Origin: JAHFUI01 sp039931615
Lineage (GTDB): Bacteria; Acidobacteriota; Vicinamibacteria; Vicinamibacterales; CAVVIG01
Length of the DNA: 64,000 bases
Direction: 5' to 3'
Assembly (NCBI GenBank): GCA_039931615.1
Contig: JBDTRR010000031.1
Location: forward strand, 3,843 to 67,842
Below, piece after piece: positions 1 to 8,515 of this stretch; position 1 is the first letter of the stretch; the number at the start of each line of letters is the position of its first letter. The notes beneath the pieces were generated by a model. It was given only the letters and a program-made list of their open reading frames with translations, ran no database searches and had not been told where the DNA came from. The position numbers and the translations under genes are program-made.

Positions 1-1
1 C

Positions 2-337
2 ATCGTCTGCGGCGATCTCAACATTGCGCGGACCGAACGTGACGTGCACCCCAAAGAGCTGAAGCCGCGCGCCATCGGCCAGCTGCCCGAGGAGCGGGCG
101 CTGCTCGAGCGGATGATCGGCCGCGGCATGATCGACGTCGGCCGCGCGCTCGATCCCGACAACGACGGCCTGTTCACCTGGTGGGCGCCGTGGCGCAACA
201 TGCGCGAGCGCAACATCGGCTGGCGGCTGGACTACGTCCTCGCCAGCGCGGCGCTCGGCGCCCGGGCGACGTCGTGTCCCGTGCAGAAGGACATCGGCAC
301 CAGCGACCACGCACCGGTGATGGCGACGTTCGAGTAG
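2..337 (+). CDS. xth: Exodeoxyribonuclease III, 3' end only
   Basis: C-terminal about 111 residues of an AP endonuclease/3'-5' exonuclease of the EEP (exonuclease-endonuclease-phosphatase) fold, which repairs abasic DNA. The reading frame is open from base 2, so the gene begins upstream of the window. The visible part carries the family signature GDLNIAR near its start (catalytic Asp and Asn), the internal FTWW and WRLDYVLAS segments, and the terminal SDHAPV with the catalytic Asp-His. Spacing of these motifs fits exonuclease III. A short CGTG-rich repeat tract starts directly after the stop. The family call is firm; only the missing N-terminus cannot be assessed. Confidence 0.93.
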   Translation: MVCGDLNIARTERDVHPKELKPRAIGQLPEERALLERMIGRGMIDVGRALDPDNDGLFTWWAPWRNMRERNIGWRLDYVLASAALGARATSCPVQKDIGTSDHAPVMATFE

Positions 338-368
338 CCGCGAAAACACGAAACCACGAAATAATCTT
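338..368. repeat. Short CACGAAA tract (family B)
   Basis: CGCGAAAACACGAAACCACGAAA directly after the exonuclease III stop; complementary in type to the TTTCGTGG units at 49181. Confidence 0.6.
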
Positions 369-452
369 CACAGGTGCTGAAGCAACCCATCTCGTGGGAG
401 ACCTGCCGCACCTTGCCCGCTGACTCTTTTCGTGCTTTCCTGGCTGATATCA

Positions 453-1724
453 ATGTCCATCGTCGTCCAGAAGTACGGCGGGTCCAGCGTCGCGGACGTG
501 ACGCGGATCCGGCAGGTCGCCGATCGCGTGATGCAGACGCAGCGCGCCGGCCACGACGTCGTCGTGGTCGTCTCGGCGATGGGCGACACCACTGACGAGC
601 TGCTGGCGCTCGCCAAACAGGTCTCGCCCAACCCCGACCGCCGCGAGCTGGACATGCTGCTGACTGCCGGCGAGCGCATCTCGATGGCGCTCCTGTCGAT
701 GGCGATTCGCGATCTCGGCGGCGACGCGATCAGCTTCACCGGCAGCCAGTCCGGCATCATCACCAACGATCGCCACGTCGACGCCCGGATCATCGAGGTC
801 CGGCCGTTCCGGGTGCAGGACGAGCTGGCGCGCGGCCGGATCGTCGTGATCGCCGGCTATCAGGGAGTGTCCTACCGCCGCGAGGTCACCACGCTGGGGC
901 GCGGCGGCAGCGACACCACCGCGGTCGCGATGGCCGCGGCCCTGGGGGCCGAGTACTGCGAGATCTGCTCGGATGTCGACGGCGTCTACACGGCTGATCC
1001 CCGCGTCGTGCCGGAGGCGCGGCGCATCGACACGCTGTCGTACGAAGAGACGCAGGAGCTGGCCGAATCGGGCGCCCGGGTCCTGAACGCCCAGGCGGTC
1101 GAATTCGCGAAGCGTGAGGGCATCGCCATCTACGCTCGCGCCGCCGCCTCGCCACTGCCCGGCAGCGATCCCTCGCACGACGGCACCGTCGTCCGCCGCC
1201 ATCCGCCTCGGTCACCCGGCGCCGTGATCGGCGTGGCCAGCGAGCGGGACCTGCTCGTGCTGGAGGCCAGCCTGGGCCGACGGTCGACCCCGCTGCGTCA
1301 GGATGCCGGCCCTGGGCTGTCGTCTGACGCTGACGCGGACCAACCGACGCTGGATGAGCTGCTGGTATTTCTCGACCAGCAGCGGGCCGCCGGCAAACAG
1401 TTGCACCACGGCAGCGACCGCCGGTTGTCGCTGGTGCTCTCCCGCGAGAATCTGCACCAGGAGCCGCGCCTCCGCGCCGAACTGGAAGCACGGTTCGGCG
1501 ATCACGTGACGCTGTCAGCCGACCTGGGCGCCGTCAGCGTGATCGGCGCCGGCATCAACGCCTCGTTCGAGAACGTCCGGCGCGGCGCGCACGCGCTCGC
1601 CGCGGCGGGCGCGACCCCGCTCGGCATCGCCACCTCGTCATTCCGCATTACCTGGATGATCGACCGCGATCGGATCGAGGACGCCGTACGGGCGCTTCAC
1701 GCCGAGTTCCTCGGCGACACTTGA
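453..1724 (+). CDS. lysC: Aspartate kinase
   Basis: Phosphorylates aspartate, the first step to lysine, threonine and methionine. 423 residues. The N-terminal kinase domain shows VQKYGGSSV (about residues 5-13), the GRGGSDTTA nucleotide/substrate motif and the SDVDGVYTADPR segment. Residues from about 250 onward are the regulatory ACT part: the second ACT domain is recognisable (VSVIGAGI, then SFRITWMID), while the first is diverged with an extra linker. The frame is open from a GTG at 432, but the ATG at 453 starts exactly at the conserved MSIVVQKYGG and is preferred. Followed by an inverted heptamer repeat and then pepT on the same strand. Confidence 0.93.
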   Translation: MSIVVQKYGGSSVADVTRIRQVADRVMQTQRAGHDVVVVVSAMGDTTDELLALAKQVSPNPDRRELDMLLTAGERISMALLSMAIRDLGGDAISFTGSQSGIITNDRHVDARIIEVRPFRVQDELARGRIVVIAGYQGVSYRREVTTLGRGGSDTTAVAMAAALGAEYCEICSDVDGVYTADPRVVPEARRIDTLSYEETQELAESGARVLNAQAVEFAKREGIAIYARAAASPLPGSDPSHDGTVVRRHPPRSPGAVIGVASERDLLVLEASLGRRSTPLRQDAGPGLSSDADADQPTLDELLVFLDQQRAAGKQLHHGSDRRLSLVLSRENLHQEPRLRAELEARFGDHVTLSADLGAVSVIGAGINASFENVRRGAHALAAAGATPLGIATSSFRITWMIDRDRIEDAVRALHAEFLGDT

Positions 1725-1725
1725 G

Positions 1726-1796
1726 TCAATTCACAATTTACAATTTACAATTCACAATTCCCAATTGTGAATCGTGAATTGTGCATTGTGAATTGG
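1726..1796. repeat. Inverted CACAATT heptamer repeat (family A)
   Basis: About five copies of a CACAATT/TACAATT-like heptamer are followed by about four copies of the complementary AATTGTG unit, so the tract can fold into a long AT-rich hairpin. It fills the gap between the lysC stop and the pepT start. It may act as a terminator or mRNA-stabilising structure; that role is inference. Confidence 0.8.
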
Positions 1797-1800
1797 CCCC

Positions 1801-3036
1801 ATGTCCGTCCTCGATCGCTTTCTCCGCTACGTCCGCTACGACACACAGTCCGACGAGCGCTCGACGACCTATCCGAGCACCGCGGGCCAGCTCGTGCTGC
1901 TGCGCGATCTGGCGAGCGAGCTTCGGGAGTTGGGCCTGGCCGATGCCGACGTCGACGCGCACGGCTACGTCATGGCCACCGTGCCGGCGACATCCGGCAA
2001 GGCCAATGTGCCGACGATCGGGTTCATCGCGCACGTCGACACATCACCCGAACTGAGCGGGGCCGGCGTCAAGCCGATCGTCCACCGGCAGTATGACGGC
2101 CGCGATCTCGTGCTGCCGGACGCGGCCGCGGTGTTGCGCCTGGCCGATCATCCGGCCCTCGCCGATCAGTTCGGCCACGACATTGTCACCGCCTCCGGCG
2201 CGACGCTGCTCGGCGCCGACAACAAGGCTGGCGTTGCCGAAATCGTCACCGCCGCCGCGTACCTGATCGCGCATCCGGACGTCCCGCACGGGACGGTGCG
2301 GATCGCCTTCACGCCGGACGAGGAGATCGGCCGCGGCACCGCGTATTTCGACGTCGGGCGGTTCGGCGCCCGCTGCGCCTACACCATGGATGGCGGCGGC
2401 ATCGGCGAGGTCGAGACCGAGAGCTTCTCCGCCGACGCCATGACCGTCACGTTTCATGGCTTCAACACGCATCCCGGCTACGCCAGGGGACAGCTCGTGA
2501 ACGCCATCAAGGTGGCCGCGGAGTTCATCAATCGCCTGCCGGCCGACGGTCTCTCGCCTGAAACCACCAGCGGACACGATGGGTTCGTCCACCCGTACGT
2601 CGTGCACGCCGGCGTCGAGCGCACCGCGGTCAAGCTGCTGATCCGGGACTTTCAGACCGACGGGCTGCAACAGAAGGAAGCGATCGTCGAGACGCTGGCC
2701 CGGCAGGCGGTGAGCCGCTACCCCGGCGCGCGGTTCGAGGTGCTGATCGAGGAGTCGTACCGCAACATGAAGGAAGTGCTGGATCGGCATCCGGACGTCG
2801 TGCGGCACGCCTGGGCCGCCGTGCGGCGGACCGGGCTCGAGGTCCGGTCGCGGCCGATTCGGGGCGGCACTGACGGCTCCAAGCTGTCGTTCATGGGTCT
2901 GCCGACGCCGAACATCTTCGCCGGCGAACACAACTTCCACTCGCGGCTGGAATGGGTCTCGGTGCAGGACATGGAAGCCGCGGTCGAGGTCATCGTCAAC
3001 CTGTGCCGGGTCTGGGAGGAGGCGACTCCGGTCTGA
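1801..3036 (+). CDS. pepT: Peptidase T (M20B tripeptidase)
   Basis: Cytoplasmic zinc aminopeptidase that releases the N-terminal residue of tripeptides. 411 residues, normal for PepT. Metal-site motifs are in order: GFIAHVDTSP (His-x-Asp), LLGADNKAG (bridging Asp), FTPDEEIGRG (catalytic Glu-Glu), TMDGG, and the C-terminal IRGGTDGSKLS with GEHNFHSRLEW (last His ligand). The ATG at 1801 directly follows the family A repeat. It stops 7 nt before the end of a convergent response-regulator gene. Confidence 0.95.
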   Translation: MSVLDRFLRYVRYDTQSDERSTTYPSTAGQLVLLRDLASELRELGLADADVDAHGYVMATVPATSGKANVPTIGFIAHVDTSPELSGAGVKPIVHRQYDGRDLVLPDAAAVLRLADHPALADQFGHDIVTASGATLLGADNKAGVAEIVTAAAYLIAHPDVPHGTVRIAFTPDEEIGRGTAYFDVGRFGARCAYTMDGGGIGEVETESFSADAMTVTFHGFNTHPGYARGQLVNAIKVAAEFINRLPADGLSPETTSGHDGFVHPYVVHAGVERTAVKLLIRDFQTDGLQQKEAIVETLARQAVSRYPGARFEVLIEESYRNMKEVLDRHPDVVRHAWAAVRRTGLEVRSRPIRGGTDGSKLSFMGLPTPNIFAGEHNFHSRLEWVSVQDMEAAVEVIVNLCRVWEEATPV

Positions 3037-3042
3037 TTCCGC

Positions 3043-3993
3043 CTACAGCAGCGTGTCGGCGAGGCCGATGAATTCCCGGACCAGCGCGCCGTCGCGCCAT
3101 CCCTTCGACGATTCCTCCTCGAGCACGTCGAACGCCATCCGCTGCGGGAGCGCCTTCCGATACGGCCGCTCGGTGGTCAGCGCATCGAACACATCGACGA
3201 TGGCGACGATCTGCGCCAGCAGCGGCACCGCATCCCGACAGAGGCCGTCCGGGTAGCCGGAACCGTCGAGATGCTCATGGTGATGGCGCACGATCGGCCG
3301 CACGTCGCGCAGGGAGCGCAGCCCGGCACACAGCGTATCCCCGACGATGGGATGCTCGCGCATCACCAGGGTTTCTTCGGGATCGAGCGCCCCGCTCTTG
3401 AGCAGCACGTGATCGGGCACGGCAATCTTGCCGATGTCGTGCAGGAACCCGCCGCGGCCCAGGGCTTCGAGGTCGCGCGAGGACAGGCTGAGGGCGCGGC
3501 CGAATCCGGTCGCGTATCGCGCCAGGCGCTGGCAATGACCCTGGGTCGACGGGTCGCGCGCCTCGATGGTCGCGCCGAGACCGAGGATGACCGATTCGGC
3601 CGACTCGAGCTCATCCGTGTAGCGCTTCAGCCGGACCAGCGATCGGATTCGGGCCCGGAGCTCCAGCGGATCGAACGGCTTGCTAAGGAAGTCGTCGGCG
3701 CCGGCTTCGATGCCGCGCAGCCGCTCGTGCCGTTCCGATTGCGCCGTGACGATGACGACTGGGACCAGTCGCGTCTCCTCGCCATCCTTCAGGACCCGGC
3801 AGACCTCGAAGCCCTGGCCCTGGGCCATCAGGTCGAGCACGACGAGGTCGGGCGGATTGCTGGCGCACACCTCGAGCGCTCGCTGCCGCGTGCTGACGCA
3901 CTGCACGTGGTGCCCGTCCATGGCAAGGAGGTCGCGCAGCAGATCGGCGCTCGGCTGGTCGTCGTCGGCAACGAGGATGGTGGCGGGTGGCAT
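3043..3993 (-). CDS. Response regulator with HD-GYP c-di-GMP phosphodiesterase domain
   Basis: 316 residues. An N-terminal receiver domain (about 1-125) has the acidic pocket ADDD, the phosphoacceptor Asp in VVLDLM and the Lys in SKPFDP. A short helix follows, then an HD-GYP domain (about 145-316) with FLHDIGK and HHHEHLDGSGYPDG, the HD and GYP signatures of c-di-GMP phosphodiesterases such as RpfG. Both catalytic motifs are intact. No kinase is adjacent, so the input is unknown. It is divergent from lepB across a 180 bp gap and convergent with pepT. Confidence 0.93.
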   Translation of the reverse strand: MPPATILVADDDQPSADLLRDLLAMDGHHVQCVSTRQRALEVCASNPPDLVVLDLMAQGQGFEVCRVLKDGEETRLVPVVIVTAQSERHERLRGIEAGADDFLSKPFDPLELRARIRSLVRLKRYTDELESAESVILGLGATIEARDPSTQGHCQRLARYATGFGRALSLSSRDLEALGRGGFLHDIGKIAVPDHVLLKSGALDPEETLVMREHPIVGDTLCAGLRSLRDVRPIVRHHHEHLDGSGYPDGLCRDAVPLLAQIVAIVDVFDALTTERPYRKALPQRMAFDVLEEESSKGWRDGALVREFIGLADTLL

Positions 3994-4177
3994 GATCGCG
4001 GCCGACCTTGCAACACGAGTGCCCGTGCCACTTCAAGTATTCGGCGGTATTTCCTGTGCGATTGGCAGGTGACGCCCCAATGCGATCGGTCACGGGTAAT
4101 TCTTACCTTCATGGTCTCCGGGTTCGCGCGTCCCTCTCTCTTTCTTATGCCCCCTTCTGCTATCCTTGACGGACCTC

Positions 4178-4846
4178 ATGGCCGATCCTGAACAGCTGTC
4201 GTTCGAGCCACCGTTCGCCCATGTCCTGCCTCAGGAGAGCGAGGCCTCGCCGGCGGCCGATCTCGTGCCGGCCGCCGTGGTCCCGACGGAGTTCGACGAT
4301 CCGCCACCGGTCGCAGCGGCGGACCGCTGGACGCGGGCGGGCCGGGATCTGGTGTCCGGCTTTCAAACGCTGGTGTCGGCGGCGGTCTACGCCACGTTGA
4401 TTGTCACCTTCGGCTTTCAGGTGGCGCGCGTCGACGGCCTGAGCATGGCGCCGACGCTCGAGGATCACGATCGGTTGATCGTCAACAAGCTGGTCTACGA
4501 GCTCGGCGAGCCGCGGCCCGGCGACATCGTGATGCTCTACTACCCCGTCAATCCGGAAAAGATGTTCGTCAAGCGTGTCATCGCCAAGGAGGGCGACACG
4601 GTGCGGATCGTCGACGGCCGCGTTTACGTCAACGATCAGCCGCTGCACGACGACTATGTGCCGGCCGAATTCCGCAGCCACGACGATTTCGGACCGGAGG
4701 TCGTCAAGCAGGGCTACTACTTCGTGATGGGCGACCATCGGAACAACAGCTCCGACAGCCGGAACTGGGGCCCCGTCCCGAAAAAATACATCGTCGGCAA
4801 AGTGAAGATCCGCTGGTGGCCGCTTCAGGACGCCCGCATCTTCTAG
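4178..4846 (+). CDS. lepB: Signal peptidase I
   Basis: Membrane Ser/Lys protease that removes signal peptides. 222 residues from the ATG at 4178. An in-frame TTG at 4166 exists but is less likely. An acidic 45-residue cytoplasmic leader precedes one membrane segment (VSAAVYATLIVTFGFQV). Catalytic Ser lies in VDGLSMAPTL, catalytic Lys in FVKRVIAKEGD, and the C-terminal box GDHRNNSSDSRNWG is complete. A TATCCT element at 4161-4166, about 12 nt before the ATG, could be a -10 box, which would make the leader very short. Confidence 0.93.
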   Translation: MADPEQLSFEPPFAHVLPQESEASPAADLVPAAVVPTEFDDPPPVAAADRWTRAGRDLVSGFQTLVSAAVYATLIVTFGFQVARVDGLSMAPTLEDHDRLIVNKLVYELGEPRPGDIVMLYYPVNPEKMFVKRVIAKEGDTVRIVDGRVYVNDQPLHDDYVPAEFRSHDDFGPEVVKQGYYFVMGDHRNNSSDSRNWGPVPKKYIVGKVKIRWWPLQDARIF

Positions 4847-4881
4847 CTCAGCCCCTTTTCACCAGCCCCTGCCAATCGCCT

Positions 4882-4900
4882 GCGGCCCGACCCGGGCCGC
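4882..4900 (+). terminator. GC-rich hairpin after lepB
   Basis: Perfect 8-bp inverted repeat GCGGCCCG / CGGGCCGC with a 3-nt loop, 36 bp after the lepB stop. There is no following T-run, so an intrinsic terminator role is uncertain. Confidence 0.4.
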
Positions 4901-4964
4901 GATCTGCGGCACCGCTCAACCGGGAATGTGAGCGGCCGGCGCGTTCTGTGTTCTACTGAACAAT

Positions 4965-5678
4965 GTGGCCGAGTCGTGCACCGTTTTGATCGCCGCCGAC
5001 GCGCTCCTGCCGGCGCTGAAGGAGTGCGGGTTCGAGGATGGCGGCGAGCTGCTCGCCTTTGCCGATAACGACGCGTTACGCGCCCTCGATGTCATCAGCC
5101 GGCGCCGGCCGCGGGTGGTGGCGCTCGAGCGCACCTTCGCGGCGACGCCGCGCGGCGCGGCGCTGATCAAGCGCATCAGGGCCGACCCGACGCTCAGCGG
5201 CTCGGCGATCCACGTCGTCCCCTACGACGACGATTCACGCGACGGGTCGCCGGGCGCATCTGGCAATCGAGCGGGCGGGCCCGAACCGATGTCGGCGCGG
5301 CCGCCGTTGCCGGCCGCCGACGCGGTGATTCTGCGGGCGCCGCCGCTCGACCGACGGGGAACGCGGCGGGCGCCGCGCTACCGCATCGACGGCGAGATGG
5401 AAGTGATCCTCGACGGCAACCGGGCGACGCTGGTGGACCTGTCGACAATCGGCGCCCAGGTCCTGTCCGTCACCATCGTGAAGCCGAACCAGAAGCTGCG
5501 GATGACCATCGCCGACGACCTGGCGACGCTGCGCGTCAATGCGATCGTCGCGTGGGCGTTCTTCGAGATGCCGCCGAAGGTCGCGCCGCGGTATCGAGCC
5601 GGGATCGAGTTCCTGGACGCCAACGCGGCCGAGATCGACGCCTACCGCCGGCGCCGTACCTGGACCGAGCTGATCTGA
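4965..5678 (+). CDS. PilZ-domain protein with receiver-like N-terminus
   Basis: 237 residues, GTG start. Residues about 1-90 resemble a degenerate receiver domain: a hydrophobic strand (TVLIAADAL), then RPRVVALERT where the phosphoacceptor Asp would lie but Glu is present. A Pro/Gly-rich linker follows. Residues about 125-237 are a PilZ domain with RRAPRY, whose Arg residues normally bind c-di-GMP, then VDLSTIGAQV in place of D/NxSxxG, and a final RAGIEF strand. It may sense the c-di-GMP pool that the nearby HD-GYP regulator (3043-3993) controls; that link is inference. Convergent with purA. Confidence 0.8.
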   Translation: MAESCTVLIAADALLPALKECGFEDGGELLAFADNDALRALDVISRRRPRVVALERTFAATPRGAALIKRIRADPTLSGSAIHVVPYDDDSRDGSPGASGNRAGGPEPMSARPPLPAADAVILRAPPLDRRGTRRAPRYRIDGEMEVILDGNRATLVDLSTIGAQVLSVTIVKPNQKLRMTIADDLATLRVNAIVAWAFFEMPPKVAPRYRAGIEFLDANAAEIDAYRRRRTWTELI

Positions 5679-5696
5679 GCGGCGTCCTCAGATCCC

Positions 5697-7010
5697 TCAG
5701 CGTCCTCGTCCTGCTTCGCCGATCGGCAGTTGATACCTGGCGATCAGGTCCTGCCTGAAAATGGTGTGATCCCGCTCTGATCCCGTTGAGATCACCGCCG
5801 CCGGCACGCCCGACACCTCTTCCAGGCGCGCGACGTAGCGTCGGGCCGCTTCGGGGAGATCGGCGAAGTGCCGCAGCCCCCGTGTCGGCGCCGACCAGCC
5901 CGGCATCGTTTCGTAGACCGGCTCGCAGGCCGCGAGACGGGCGATGTCGGATGGAAACTCGGTGAGCGTCTGGCCGGCGCAGCGGTAGGCGGTGCAGATC
6001 TCGAGACGGTCGAGTCCGTCGAGCACGTCCAGTTTGGTGAGCGCCAGCGCGTCGAGGCCATTGATCCGGACGCTGTAGCGGAGCGCGACCGCGTCGAACC
6101 AGCCGCAGCGGCGCGGCCGGCCGGTGACGGCGCCGTACTCGTTGCCGCTGTCGCGCAGCCGGTTGCCCATCTCGCCCGACAGTTCGGTCGGCAGCGGGCC
6201 TTCGCCGACCCGCGTGGTATACGCCTTGGCGACGCCGAGCACCCCGCCAATCAGGCGCGGCCCGACGCCGAGCCCGGTACAGACGCCGCCGATCGAGGCA
6301 TTCGACGAGGTGACGTACGGGTAGGTGCCGTGGTCGATGTCGAGCAGCGTGCCCTGCGCGCCCTCGAACAGGATCGCCTTGCCGTCCCGCATCGCGTCGC
6401 TCAGCATCAGCGAGACGTCACGCAGCCACGGCCGGATCCGTTCGCCATGGCGCAGCACCTGATCGAGCACGGCGCGCCAGTCCATCGTCGTGTCCTGCAC
6501 CAGCCGGTTGCGGGCATTGACGTTGTCGCGGATGTCGTGCTCGAGCGCCTGGGGATCGGCGAGGTCGCCGGCGCGGATGCCGCGCCGCGCGATCTTGTCT
6601 TCGTAGGCGGGACCGATGCCGCGCGAGGTGGTGCCGATCTTGCGCTCGCCCCGCCGTGCTTCCGCCAGCAGATCGAGATCGCGATGATAGGGCAGGATGA
6701 GATGGGCCTTGTCGCTGATGACGATCCGGCTCTCGACGTCGATCCCGTGCTTCTTCAGTTCGTCGACCTCGCCCAGCAGCGCCTGCGGATCGACGACCAC
6801 GCCGTTGCCGATGACGCAGATCACGCCGGGATTGAGGATGCCGGACGGAATCAGCCGCAGGATGAACTTGGTGCCGGCCACGTAGACGGTGTGGCCGGCG
6901 TTGTGACCGCCCTGGTATCGCGCGACGATGTCGAAGCCCGGCGTCAGCAGGTCGACGATCTTGCCTTTGCCTTCGTCGCCCCACTGCGCCCCGAGCACCG
7001 CTAGATTCAT
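5697..7010 (-). CDS. purA: Adenylosuccinate synthetase
   Basis: Converts IMP, aspartate and GTP to adenylosuccinate, the first committed step to AMP. 437 residues, full length. GAQWGDEGKGK is the P-loop at the N-terminus, GGHNAGHTV the IMP-binding catalytic His region, GTTSRGIGPAYEDK is conserved, FEGAQGTLLDIDHGTYP is the central signature, and GRPRRCGWFD is at the usual position. The ATG at 7010 fits the family start exactly. A TAGAAT box lies 10 nt upstream. Confidence 0.97.
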   Translation of the reverse strand: MNLAVLGAQWGDEGKGKIVDLLTPGFDIVARYQGGHNAGHTVYVAGTKFILRLIPSGILNPGVICVIGNGVVVDPQALLGEVDELKKHGIDVESRIVISDKAHLILPYHRDLDLLAEARRGERKIGTTSRGIGPAYEDKIARRGIRAGDLADPQALEHDIRDNVNARNRLVQDTTMDWRAVLDQVLRHGERIRPWLRDVSLMLSDAMRDGKAILFEGAQGTLLDIDHGTYPYVTSSNASIGGVCTGLGVGPRLIGGVLGVAKAYTTRVGEGPLPTELSGEMGNRLRDSGNEYGAVTGRPRRCGWFDAVALRYSVRINGLDALALTKLDVLDGLDRLEICTAYRCAGQTLTEFPSDIARLAACEPVYETMPGWSAPTRGLRHFADLPEAARRYVARLEEVSGVPAAVISTGSERDHTIFRQDLIARYQLPIGEAGRGR

Positions 7011-7020
7011 AAGGCCTACG

Positions 7021-7026
7021 ATTCTA
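7021..7026 (-). promoter_or_regulatory. Candidate -10 box for purA
   Basis: TAGAAT on the minus strand, ending 10 nt before the purA ATG. No convincing -35 hexamer is seen 17 nt upstream. If used, the transcript would be almost leaderless. Confidence 0.4.
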
Positions 7027-7165
7027 CACTCACCGACGGCCGCCGCCGATCGACGCGCGATCTGGTGACGCGGCGACCAGCGCGGCGATCGGCGAATCGA
7101 TCGCCGCAGCCGGGTCGAAACACGCGGGCAGTTCTAGTCAAGCCAAAAAATATTTCATTTTCAAA

Positions 7166-7194
7166 TTGACAAGCCGCGCCACGCTTCTTAAGGT
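7166..7194 (+). promoter_or_regulatory. Sigma70-like promoter for the AAA ATPase gene
   Basis: TTGACA (7166-7171), a 17-bp spacer, then TAAGGT (7189-7194). An A/T-rich stretch at 7145-7165, unusual in this GC-rich window, sits where an UP element would lie. The start site would be near 7201, giving a leader of about 48 nt. Confidence 0.6.
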
Positions 7195-7248
7195 CTATCT
7201 TTCGCGCAACGTGATCCACGTTCGCGTAGACACCAACGTGAGGAATGG

Positions 7249-8397
7249 ATGTTGACGCCTCGTTCGACATTGGCGCGCCGGGTGATCGCCGCCCTGGATG
7301 CTTCACCGTCGCGGATCCCGGTGCTGATCGGCAGCTGCGGCAGCGGCCGGACGACGCTGCTTCAGCAGCTTCGCGATCGCGCCGGCCGCGCGCCGACGCA
7401 TGCCATCGACGTCGAGCGGATGGCGACGACCCCGGAACGGTTCCTGGCCGCGGTGGCGGCGACCGCGCCGGTGCCGTTCGGCGACGCCTCGGCGACGCGC
7501 GGGGCGCGGGCCGCCTTCGACGCCACGCTCGACTTCTTTACGCGGGCGCGGACCAGCGGCGGCGAGCCGATCACCTTCCTGCTCGACGAATTCCTCGAAC
7601 TGCGGACGTTCGAGAGCTTTCCCGGCCTGCGCCGCGTCCTGCATGATTTCATCGACTGCATCTCGCTGAGCGGCAACCGGTTCGTGCTGACCAGCCGCTA
7701 TTCGGTGCGGGCCCTCCGGATCCTGCGCGATCGATCGTCGCGGTTCGAGGTCATCCAGATGCCGGGCCTGACCGTCGAGGACACGCTCGACATCATCGGC
7801 TTTCCGCCGACATCAACCGACAGCCGCGACGCCGAGTACACCGCCCGCACCGTGCAGGCGCTCGCCGACGGACGGCCCGCCTACGTGCGCGCGCTCACCG
7901 ACGAGCTGGCCGCGATGCGCGGCCACGGCGGCGGCGACGCGGTCAGCGCCCTGGCCTCGCTGCTCGCCCTCGACGGGCGTCTCTCGGCGTTGTGCGGCTT
8001 CTGCTACGAGCTGCGTCTGCACCGCGCCCGCGGCTACGGCGCCCTCAAGGCGATCCTCGAAATTCTCGGCGAGGAGGAGGATCTGACGCTGACCGAGATT
8101 TCGCACCGCCTGCAGCGGACCCCGGGATCGACCAAGGACTACCTGTCGTGGCTCGAGGATGTCGACCTGGTGACGTCGCACCACAAGCGCTACAGCTTCA
8201 CCGATCCGCTGCTGCGCGTCTGGGTCCGCCTGCATTGCCGCGTCACACCGCCCGGCGAGGACGACCTCGCCCGCGAGGTCCACCGCTACGCCCTGCCGCG
8301 CCTGCCGCCGCCGGAGCCCGCCCTGGCCATGGCCGCCGTTGGCGGCGTTTCCGCCGACGAGGACAAGAAGTCGTGGGGCATCATTGAGATCGACTGA
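7249..8397 (+). CDS. AAA ATPase of the archaeal-type ATPase family, C-terminal winged helix
   Basis: 382 residues, ATG at 7249 with a GTGAGGA ribosome site upstream. The N-terminal half is a P-loop domain. Walker A reads GSCGSGRTT at residues 28-36, so the invariant Lys is Arg34. Walker B is FLLDEF (about residue 107), followed by a sensor-like VLTSRYS. The C-terminal third (TEISHRLQRTPGSTKDYL, then YSFTDPLLRVWVRL) matches the winged-helix/DUF234-like tail of PF01637-type ATPases often found beside nucleases or toxins. No partner gene is adjacent. Function unknown; ATP hydrolysis may be weak or absent. It has a promoter of its own, and a large inverted repeat separates it from convergent rnc. 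Confidence 0.75.
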   Translation: MLTPRSTLARRVIAALDASPSRIPVLIGSCGSGRTTLLQQLRDRAGRAPTHAIDVERMATTPERFLAAVAATAPVPFGDASATRGARAAFDATLDFFTRARTSGGEPITFLLDEFLELRTFESFPGLRRVLHDFIDCISLSGNRFVLTSRYSVRALRILRDRSSRFEVIQMPGLTVEDTLDIIGFPPTSTDSRDAEYTARTVQALADGRPAYVRALTDELAAMRGHGGGDAVSALASLLALDGRLSALCGFCYELRLHRARGYGALKAILEILGEEEDLTLTEISHRLQRTPGSTKDYLSWLEDVDLVTSHHKRYSFTDPLLRVWVRLHCRVTPPGEDDLAREVHRYALPRLPPPEPALAMAAVGGVSADEDKKSWGIIEID

Positions 8398-8515
8398 TCA
8401 GAAATTAGGAATTAGGAATTAGCAATTAGGAATTCCCAAAGCCCGAATTCTCAATTCCTAATTCTCAATTCCTAATTCCCATTCCTAATTCCTAATTCCT
8501 AATTCCTAATTTCCC
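8398..8515. repeat. Inverted AATTAGG/CCTAATT heptamer repeat (family A)
   Basis: Four AATTAGG-like units are followed by about eight CCTAATT-like units between convergent genes, so the tract is self-complementary and could be a bidirectional terminator. The right arm runs into rnc: it encodes its last residues (GIRN) and its TAG stop. Confidence 0.85.

Noticed and set aside
8398..8515. Heptamer tract considered as a CRISPR array
   Set aside because: The unit is 7 bp with no spacers and is self-complementary. No cas genes are present.
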